Assembly (NCBI GenBank): GCA_934045075.1
Contig: OW203727.1
Location: 14,423,501 to 14,487,500 of the forward strand
DNA: 64,000 nt
Source: Yponomeuta sedellus
Taxonomy: Eukaryota > Arthropoda > Insecta > Lepidoptera > Yponomeutidae
Direction of reading: 5' to 3'
Made by a program: the position numbers and the translations under genes. The notes under the pieces are model-generated. The model did not search any database. It had not been told where the DNA came from and saw only the letters and a program-made list of their open reading frames with translations. Shown piece by piece: positions 56,328 to 64,000 of this stretch. Numbering within the stretch: the first letter of the stretch is position 1; each line of letters starts with the position of its first letter.

Positions 56328-57266
56328 AACACTAAGTAACGTAGGTCAGTGTTGCCAGACGTTTTGAATGAACGATCGTACGATGGGTAAATAAAAAGTC
56401 GTAGTCGCCTAAGAAGGCTGCTAAAAAAAATAGTACGTTTTCAAAATCTTTGTTTTATTACTTTGTTTTACTACAATTAATTAAACACACAATTTTTACG
56501 TTTTTATTTATCCCCGTAAAGGGTTTTACTGTTCATATTATTTAACATTTCTCCTGTTGGAGAAAAATCCACACAAAAACATACTTCACTGCAATTCTAA
56601 GTTATGACATAAAGTGCTAATATAAAAATACATAAATAATCATACATAGTGTCGAAGAGTAGTACAACGACGTAATTAATCTATTTTTGCCATAACATTA
56701 AAAGCTAGCTAGAAAAAAAATCCTAAAGTTGGTGAAAATCACGTAAAACAGCTCTTCGTATAAAGATAGTGGACGAAAAACCAGAGCATTGTTGAAATTA
56801 AAATTTAGTTATCCGAATGTTAAAACCATACAGAAAAAGATGATTAATTTAGTTTTGGCAGAAATAAATTACTTTTTGTGTAATCGGAAGTCAAAGACGA
56901 CCAAATTGTGCGTACGATTTTCCCATACAAATTACTATGGAGCGTGGCAGCGTTGTAAAAAGGCAGCGCCCGCGCGCGGCCGCGGCAATCTCCCGCTTAC
57001 GCTCAAGGAGAGAGCACGTCCGTTTGGGCCAGCGAGGCTCCGGCCTGTACGTACACGAGTGGTGGGTGCATTAGGTGCATAGTCGTTTGACCTGACAAAA
57101 GTAAGTACCTTTGGAATATTTGACTTGTATTTTTTGGATCGTGTTATTTATTTATCTACGAGTAGAAAACATAAGCAGCAGTCCAGTAAAAAACGAACGT
57201 TGGCTTGCATTTGATAAAAGAAAAAAAATAGGATTAGGACATTTTCTAAGATAATTATTATGATGA
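56328..57266. other. Spacer with GC-rich segment
   Basis: Mostly AT-rich. 56945-57080 is strikingly GC-rich (AAGGCAGCGCCCGCGCGCGG) and is followed by a consensus donor (AAAA/gtaagt at 57097). It could be a 5' exon or promoter for the transposase gene at 58636, but I cannot show this. Confidence 0.35.
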
Positions 57267-57340
57267 GCACGGGAAGATAGTAGAACGGTTGACTCTCAAG
57301 CAAGAGGTCCCAGGTTCGTATACCCGGTGACTTATTATAT
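57267..57340 (+). repeat. tRNA-derived SINE head
   Basis: Contains AGATAGTAGAACGGTTGACT, CTCAAGCAAGAGG and the decayed B box GGTTCGTATACCC. No good cloverleaf. Confidence 0.5.
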
Positions 57341-57435
57341 TTTAAATTTAGACCTATCTCCTAACTATATGTTTCGTTTTTTAGGTACCTACAATGGGAA
57401 AACCAAAAGAGCAGAGCTTATATAATTTGAGACAA

Positions 57436-58010
57436 TTTTAGCAATCCAAGATGGTGGCTGCACTAATTTTGCAGTTAGTAAACATTAATTTGAGGTAATT
57501 TTTACGATGTAAGATGGCTACCGATTTAGTTTGGCCATTCTTCAACATGGGTGTCGTTTTAAGGCTTGGTAAATACGAATTTTAGGTATTTTTTGCAATT
57601 CAAGATGGCTGCCGCACTAATTGCACTATTTTGCACCATGGGTTTTTGAGATATTTTTTAATCCAAGATGGCTGCCATTCTAGTTTGGCTATATTACAAC
57701 ATGGGTGTCGTTTTTCAGGTTTTCGGGGGTGATGAAAACGAATTTGAGGTAATTTTTACCATCCAAGATGGCTGTCGATCTAGTTTGCCCATTTTTGAAC
57801 ATGGGTGTTGTTTTAAAGGTTTTTACGCAAAGTGAAAATGAATTTTTACAATCCAAGATGGCTGCCGATCTAGTTTGGCGGTTTTCCAACATAGGTGTAA
57901 TTTTTAAGGTTTTTGGGGTTGGTGAAAACGAATTTAAGGTAATTTTCGCAATCCAAGATGGCAGCCGCTCTAATTTTGCAATTTCGCAACATGTTTGTCG
58001 TATATAATTT
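57436..58010. repeat. Tandem repeat array built on CCAAGATGGCTGCCG
   Basis: Seven imperfect units of about 55-110 bp share CCAAGATGGCTGCCG, CTAGTTTGGC, CAACATGGGTGTCGTTTT and AAAACGAATTT. The minus-strand frame through the array gives the periodic peptide NRQTRSAAILDCKN, a by-product of the repeat. Confidence 0.85.
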
Positions 58011-58018
58011 CTATTCAT

Positions 58019-58110
58019 CATCATCAACCCATTATGTCCCCACCGAGGGGCACGGGTCTCTTCCCTGAGGCAGGTATAGGCCATACTCCACCACGGGGGC
58101 CAAGTCTGGA
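58019..58110 (+). repeat. Interspersed repeat family A, fragment
   Basis: Reads CATCATCAACCCATTATGTC, CACGGGTCTCTTCCCTGAGG, CACCACGGGGGCCAAGTC. Confidence 0.65.
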
Positions 58111-58154
58111 TTTCTATTGCTATGAATTAATTTAGGGTTTTTTTACCACAGCTG

Positions 58155-58223
58155 TTGCTTTATTTTGTCAGTTTACAATTTGAATAATATAAATTCAAAT
58201 TGTAAACTGACAAAATAAAGCAA
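58155..58223. repeat. Perfect 31-bp hairpin
   Basis: Arms 58155-58185 and 58193-58223 are exact complements (TTGCTTTATTTTGTCAGTTT ...) around the 7-base loop AATATAA. Confidence 0.95.
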
Positions 58224-58485
58224 ACATTCATTAAAAAAACATTCATTTTCATATTAATGAAACCAAGGATTTTTTTTTTCACGAAACTGAATATTACACG
58301 CACCAATTTCTGAATGATTCCAATCCTCTAACAATCTATTTAGTTTGGAATTTGACGGACGATTAAACTCGCTCTTGTTTTGGAGCGCATAATTAGGCCC
58401 CTGAGGTCGTTACTAACAAAAATTGAAAATTCAACAAGTAAGTATCTGCTTATCTGATTATTTCCTTTTTTTTACTTTTTCAGAG

Positions 58486-58556
58486 CAGTCTTTGCTGAAC
58501 TAACAAATTTTGAGCAGTAGGAGAGCAGACAAGAAAATAAAGAACAAAATGAATCC
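58486..58556 (+). other. Candidate upstream exon of the transposase gene
   Basis: A strong acceptor (TTTTTTTTACTTTTTCAG) and a donor (gtgagt) enclose 71 bases that end AAAATGAATCC. The phase (MNP, two bases over) does not give the transposase frame of the next exon, so one of the borders, or the gene, is broken. Offered as a possibility only. Confidence 0.3.
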
Positions 58557-58635
58557 GTGAGTCCTTGCCGAAAATGAAAGAATGTCATAGATTTATATTA
58601 CTAAGGATATGTTAATAATTGAGTTTTTTTTCTAG

Positions 58636-59727
58636 ATTGCAAGTTCAACGCCTCCTCTGTACATTGAGGAGCAACAGGAGGGTTCTGCAGAGGGTGTGAA
58701 CGTTGGCCGGAGAATCGTAGATATTGGCTATTTTCTATCACAGTTGCAAGGTATAAATGATCATGGTACCGAATTCGGATGTAATTTGAACTGCTTGCGA
58801 ATTGCATCCGAATTTCAAAAATTACTGGACTCAACGCTTACATTTACGAGTAAGTGCAGTATGTGTGCAAAAACTTTTTCTGTGAGGATGATCGAAAAAA
58901 AGGAGAATAGTATGGATGTAAACCATCAAGTGGTGTCGGGAATCATGTCATCTGGAAGCGGCCATTCTCATTTGCAAACCATCACCGCTTCCATTGATTT
59001 GCCAGGTGTTTCAAAAACACTTTTTTCTACTCTTCACAACGACATCTGTGATTGGTGGGAAACCGCGGCAGCGCAATCCATGGCTGAAACAGTTAAGGAA
59101 GAAGCGGATTATGCAGTAGCTACTGGTAGTGTTGACAAAGATGGAACGCCACTGATTGCTGTCGCTACAGACGGCTGCTGGAGTAAGCGCTCGTATGGTA
59201 AAAATTATGCAGCTTTGTCGGGAGCTGCAGCAATTATCGGGCTTAGATTTGGAAAAGTTCTGTACCTTGGAATAAAAAACAAGTACTGCATTATCTGTGC
59301 ACGAGCTGCTAATAACGATGAGCCTCCGGAGCATGCGTGCTTCAAGAATTATACAGGTCCATCTACCGCGATGGAATCGACCATATTAGTTGAGAGTTTT
59401 AAGCGTTCTTTGCCGGATCATGGGGTCATTTATCACAAATTTGTTGCTGACGGCAATTCCAGTACCTATAAAAAGATATTAGAAGCTCGGCCATAAGGTG
59501 ATTTAATAATTGAAAAAATTGAATGCATAAACCATCTTTTGAGAAATTATTGCAGTGCTTTGAATGTCAATGTACAATCCACCACTTATTTATTGAATAA
59601 AAAGTCACGCTTTGCAACTAGTCAAATATTACAACCACAAAAATTTAAACTATTAATACATCCAGAACCAAAAAAACTTATCATAATAAATCAACACTCA
59701 TCCACACCACAATACAAACAAAATTAG
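58636..59727 (+). pseudogene. Mutator-like transposase domain, decayed
   Basis: After an intron-like acceptor (TTTTTTTCTAG) a frame runs to TAA at 59494: VNVGRRIVDIGYFLSQL, CSMCAKTFSVRM, GSGHSHLQTITASIDLPGVS, AVATDGCWSKRSYGKNYAAL, SGAAAIIGLRFGKVLYLG, NKYCIICARAANNDEPPEHA CFKN, STAMESTILVESFKRS, KFVADGNSSTYKKI. This is the Mutator-like transposase domain common in arthropods: the DGxWxKRSYG block, the CxxCxRA...HxCxxN zinc motif and the DGDSS block. After the TAA the same frame continues LIIEKIECINHLLRNYC, which is the normal continuation, then degenerates. The stop and the truncated C-terminus mean it is non-functional. An alternative is domestication as a shortened protein, for which I see no support. 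Confidence 0.85.
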
Positions 59728-59984
59728 TAACATTTATTTTGTTGTCATATGTATTTTTACTATAGACTGTTGTTTTTTGCGGCGTGACAATTTTATCACA
59801 GTCCGAAGAGATATTAATCATGTTCGATCCATTATTTTTATAGTAATGACCATTATATTAGTAGACCACAAACATTTAAACGGACCCTTCCAATGGATCC
59901 AGCCATATAATAAATAAACGTGTGATTAAAGTTTGTAACTAATTAAGTTTGTTTAATTTACTTAATCATCATCATAATCATCAT
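59728..59984. other. Spacer, no gene seen
   Basis: AT-rich; nothing recognised. Confidence 0.5.
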
Positions 59985-60560
59985 CAAACCATTGTCCCCA
60001 CCGAGGGGCACGGGTCTCTTCCCTGAGGAAGGTATAGGTCATACTTCACCACGGAGGCCAAGTCCGGATTGCTAGAGGCTTGTGACAGCCTGTCCAGACG
60101 AAGCGTTTTCACTCGCGCGTAGACACTCGGGCGTTCCCGAGCATCTGGACGGGGTCTATGTAGCTCTAGTACCTCGGGAACGCGCGTAAGTAAGAATACG
60201 CGCGAGAGCATCTGGACGGGGTGTATTAGCTCTAGTACCTCGGAAACGCGCTAGTGTCTACGTGCGAAAGCCCTCGCGTGTAAAACGCTTCGTCTGGACA
60301 GGCTCTTAGACTGGTGGCTGGTCTTAGTCTCAGAAGTTTTCGAGCCGCTTGCCTCTGACTTGGCTTAACGACTGCCATCTATCGACGGCAGCCGGCACCA
60401 ACTGCTTAGCGTGCCTTGCAAAATACGGAACCGCTCGGAAAAATGCCACTAGCGTTAGTCATAGACGGTCACCCATCAATGTACTGAACGCGCCCTATGT
60501 TGCTTAACCTTCGTGATCGTTTAAGATCACTCAGGCAGCCGGGGCTACGAGCGATTCTTG
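59985..60560 (+). repeat. Interspersed repeat family A, interrupted copy
   Basis: A long copy (CCACCGAGGGGCACGGGTCT at the start, CAGCCGGCACCAACTGCTTA and TCGTTTAAGATCACTCAGGC later). The TIR element at 60087-60304 is inserted where other copies read GGATTGTAAGACAGTGG. Confidence 0.75.
60087..60304. mobile_element. MITE, 218 bp, 23-bp perfect TIR
   Basis: AGCCTGTCCAGACGAAGCGT TTT opens it and its exact complement closes it. Inside, ATCTGGACGGGGT...AGCTCTAGTACCTCGG occurs twice as direct repeats, and the sequence is CpG-rich (CGCGCG). No ORF. No clear target duplication. Confidence 0.85.
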
Positions 60561-60883
60561 GCAACTGAGGCTACGAGCGATTCTGAATTTACTTAATACT
60601 GGCTCAATTTGCAGATTTCCCCGAGGCGAATGAAAATAACTTAGAATACTTTCATTGGCACCTTAGATAGGTGGTAACAACTTTGTGGGTAAAAAAGTAC
60701 CTATGAAGTATCTTAAAAGGTAAATCTTGAGTATATCATCAATCATAAAAAAAAAAATCATTAAATCACCCAGTGAAGCCTGGTCAGCTAGGGTGATTAG
60801 ACCATACCCCACTAACCACACGGCTTGTGGAAGGCCAAGCATGTCCCGGAGAGGGACGTTTTAATAAAAAATGCATGAAATGC
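60561..60883. other. Spacer with LINE-like 3' debris
   Basis: 60770-60870 (CACCCAGTGAAGCCTGGTCA, CCACACGGCTTGTGGAAGG) looks like a LINE terminal fragment related to the unit that follows. No gene. Confidence 0.4.
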
Positions 60884-61103
60884 TATAATCTAATTGTCTC
60901 AATGAGAGGGGAGGCCTTTGCCCAGCAGTGGGACACAAACATAGAGGCTACGTAAAAAAAAAAAATTGTCTCAATCTCTTCAATTTCAACTGTTATAATC
61001 TAATTGTCTCAATGAGAGGGGAGGCCTTTGCCCAGCAGTGGGACACAAACATAGAGGCTACGTAAAAAAAAAAAATTGTCTCAATCTCTTCAATTTCAAC
61101 TGT
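60884..61103. repeat. Exact 110-bp tandem duplication
   Basis: The unit TATAATCTAATTGTCTCAAT to TTCAATTTCAACTGT occurs twice with a 110-bp period and no differences seen. It includes the RTE terminal motif GAGGCCTTTGCCCAGCAGTG and an A12 run. Confidence 0.9.
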
Positions 61104-61249
61104 TATTTGATGCATATAATTAATACTATGTATAACCAATTAATAAAGGCTTATATTATTATTATTATTTAATTGGGACCAAAACTGAACGAAATATATC
61201 CTTTAGGTTTTTGTTAAGCCGCCTGCAAAGTTAGCGATTAATGTGAAAC

Positions 61250-61380
61250 TGTCTATATAAACATGACCACAATCATAATATTCTATATAAACATGACCAC
61301 AATCATAAAATTGGATTACATGACCTGTAATCCATGACCTGTCTATATAAACATGACCACAATCATAAAATTGGATTACA
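61250..61380. repeat. Triplicated 30-38 bp unit at LINE 5' end
   Basis: CTATATAAACATGACCACAA TCATAA occurs three times (about 61254, 61283, 61343); the last two share 38 bp up to TTGGATTACA. It abuts the truncated start of the LINE frame and may be a target-junction rearrangement or promoter-like repeats. Confidence 0.8.
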
Positions 61381-64000
61381 GAAAACCAGCGACCCTACGT
61401 ACACGTTAGTGGCTATGAGTTTGCCGCATCCTTCTGCCGGCGCGAACGCAGGGGCGGAGGTGTCGCTATCCTGCTGCCCAGCGGAACTAAGTTTATTAAT
61501 AGACAAGATCTAACAGATCTTTCTATGGAATATTACATAGAGTGTTGCGCGGTAGAAATTAATCCAAACATAATTCTTGTCAATGTTTATAGGGCCGATC
61601 GGGATATAGATAAGTTCTTTACATATATGACTTCGCTACTCAACCACTTCAAAACGCATCACTACAAAAAACATATTATAATAGGAGGTGACTTCAATAT
61701 CGACGCCGGCAAAATATCTAGAGAGTATAAAAGGCTAGTTGATATAATGCTACAATATAACATGCATCAAATCGTCAAAGAACCTACTAGACAAACTACA
61801 ATGAGCTCAACTTGTATAGACCTATTATTCACAAATAACAAACTCTACAATTTAACTGTTAAAGACTATGGATTATCCGACCACAAATGTATCATCTATA
61901 GCTTTGAACGAAATACACAAATAGTGACAAAAGCAACCTATATGACGAAACGTAATATGAATAACCCAGAAAAATTAGCTAACTTTAGAATCAAATTAAG
62001 TGAAATCTCATGGGAAAACATTATTGACGATAAAAATGATGTAAATCAAAACTATAATTTGTTTGACAACCACATAAAAATACTATTAGAAAAAAAGTTT
62101 CCATTAAAAAAGATTAAACTACAAACCACAACAAACAAACAGTGGCTCACAAAAGGTTTGCGAATCTCATGTAAACATAAAAGAGCGCTTAAGACTCTAG
62201 TTAACCAAACAAAACAAAAAGTTCTCAGAGACCACTACAACACATTCTCAAATATACTTAAAAAAAGCATTAAAATATCAAAAAGGGCAATCTATATACA
62301 AGAAATGGGAAAATCAAATAACAAAACTAAAACAATGTGGAATATTATAAGACGAGTAACACATAAACAAAACATCCATAAGGAAAATATCAGCTTGAAT
62401 TTGAACAACAGAGAAATTAATAATACAAAAGCTGTTGCAAATACTTTCAACGAATACTTTGCATCGGTAGGGAAACCAGTAGCGTTACAGAAAGGGCATA
62501 TATTAAATCATCACACCCAGCCTGACTGCAGAGTTATTACACCTGCCATCCACTCGATGTTCCTGCACCCAGCTACGGAACTAGAAATATATAAAATAAT
62601 ACAAAACCTTCCAAATAAGCATAGCTGTGGGATAGATGAGATACCTACATCATTAATAAAGATTTGTGCAAAGGAATTTACCCCCATTATAACTAAGTTA
62701 ATAAACCAATCGTTTGACGAGACATCATTTCCGGATCGGCTTAAAGTTGCAAAAATCAAGCCCGTCCTCAAAAAAGGAGGCAAGCCACATGATCCAAGCC
62801 ATTACAGGCCCATCTCAATACTTCCCGCTTTTTCAAAAATATTTGAGAAAGCCATGGCAAATAGAGTCTCTAAATTCCTAGAGAAATACGACATACTCGA
62901 TGAAAATCAGTTCGGATTTCGGAAAGGGAGATCAACTATATTAGCTTTGTATAATTATACACAAAAAATTTTAAACTGCATTAGAGATAAAAAATATGCT
63001 GTAGGGCTTCTACTAGATATGACAAAAGCATATGACAAGGTCTCACATACAGTATTACTCTCCAAACTACAAGGGGTTGGACTACGAGGTAAAGTATTTA
63101 ACTGGATAAAGTCCTACCTCTCGAATAGGAAACAATACATAGAGATAGAGTACTTAGATACGGGCACAAATGAATACAAAAAAGAGAACTCATCTTATCT
63201 AACGACAAACTGGTCAATACCACAAGGAAGTGTAATAGGATGCATCCTTTTCTTGACTTACATTAACGATTTGCCAAAAATATGCAATACAGCATCTGTC
63301 CTATTTGCTGATGATGTGTCTCTTTTATTCAAATGTCCTAAAAACGATGATGTTGAAACATATAACCAAATTACAGAATCATTTAATGCAGTCAAACGCT
63401 GGCTACACCAACATAATTTAGAAATAAACAACAGAAAAACTAAAATCATCCAATTTAAACCATACCAGAAGCAGGAAATAAATTTAAAAGAAATCACAAG
63501 TACCTTAAATATTGAAGAAGTTACTAAATTTACTCTACTAGGAGTAACACTAGACACTCATATGAACTGGAAAGAGCATGTAGAGAAAACAAAGTCAAAA
63601 CTATCACAATTCATCTATGCACTGAGAGTACTCAAATCAAATACTAGGAGGGAGTGTGCTCTATCAGCATACTATGCCTACGCCTATGCTTGGCTGAGAT
63701 ACGGAGTGATAATGTGGGGCCATAGTACAGACGCCCAAGACTTATTTATTGCTCAAAAAAACTGTGTAAGAATTATCGTAAACATCAGGAAACGGGAAAG
63801 TTGTAAGCCACATTTTATATCAGAAAACTTACTCACATTACCATCCATATATATCTTGGAGGCAGTTTTGTTCATCCGAAATAATACCAACCTTTTCGAG
63901 AAAAACAAAAACAAACGCTTAAACAACCTAGTTCTTCCTGCACCCAAATTGGAAATGTACAAAAATAGTCCACAATATAGATGTATTACTATATATAATA
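61369..64000 (+). CDS. LINE ORF2: endonuclease and RT, runs off window
   Basis: After a TAA at 61366 the frame stays open for 877 codons to the last base, with no stop. Endonuclease motifs: TENQRPYVHVSGYEFAA, RRGGGVAILL, VNVYRADRD, IIIGGDFNIDAGK, TCIDLLFTN, YGLSDHKCII. RT motifs: SCGIDEIPTSLIK, HYRPISILPAFSKIFEKAM, ENQFGFRKGRSTILAL, LLLDMTKAYDKVSH, IPQGSVIGCILFLTYI, LFADDVSLLF. The first in-frame ATG is 61525, and the frame lacks the first endonuclease strands, so the copy seems 5'-truncated at about 61370. Codon use is strongly AT-biased. No RNase H is reached before the edge. The group is Jockey/CR1-like. Confidence 0.92.

Noticed and set aside
57689..58084. 131-residue protein with repeated NRQTRSAAILDCKN peptide
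   Set aside because: It follows the degenerate tandem array; there are no splice sites or domain, and the end lies in a family A repeat.

Overview
The window looks like lepidopteran (moth or butterfly) nuclear DNA. It is AT-rich and has GC-rich exons with GT/AG introns. It is crowded with repeats I associate with Lepidoptera: RTE-type LINE tails, tRNA-derived SINEs, small CTAG-ending Helitrons and non-LTR retrotransposons of several clades. I assign the order from remembered repeat families, not from a search. There is no prokaryotic gene structure, and most long open frames are transposons or frame shadows of exons.

Two host genes can be built. On the minus strand, eleven exons between 34350 and 400 join with compatible splice phases into about 523 residues of a CIN85/CD2AP-family adaptor (cindr). 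The exons give SH3-A, SH3-B (split over two exons), SH3-C, a proline-rich linker, a diverged capping-protein-interaction motif and a Ser-rich region. The first coding exon and the C-terminal coiled coil are not seen; they should lie to the right of 34350 and left of the window. Its 0.2-12 kb introns carry most of the repeats between 1 and 34 kb. Also on the minus strand, 46758-45423 holds a complete three-exon, 103-residue NDUFB2 (complex I AGGG subunit).

The right half is mainly mobile DNA. 36617-38818 is a 5'-truncated LINE with a 12-bp target duplication and a Helitron in its 3' UTR. About 39415-43575 is a nearly intact CR1/Jockey-like LINE. 46911-54488 is a composite: an I-like LINE (gag, endonuclease, RT, RNase H) flanked by a 10-12 bp duplication and landed about 150 bp upstream of the NDUFB2 start codon. 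A 2.0-kb piggyBac-like element sits in its 3' UTR, and that element contains another repeat. 54522-56327 is a composite hAT-like TIR element. 58636-59727 is a decayed Mutator-like transposase. 61369-64000 is an uninterrupted 877-codon endonuclease/RT frame running off the right edge.

The most unusual points are apparent relics of two cindr SH3 exons in downstream introns, the layered insertions at the NDUFB2 5' end, a perfect 688-bp tetranucleotide tract inside a transposon-like repeat, and THAP-exon remnants inside TIR elements. I found no gene-dense system such as a defence island, CRISPR array or biosynthetic cluster.
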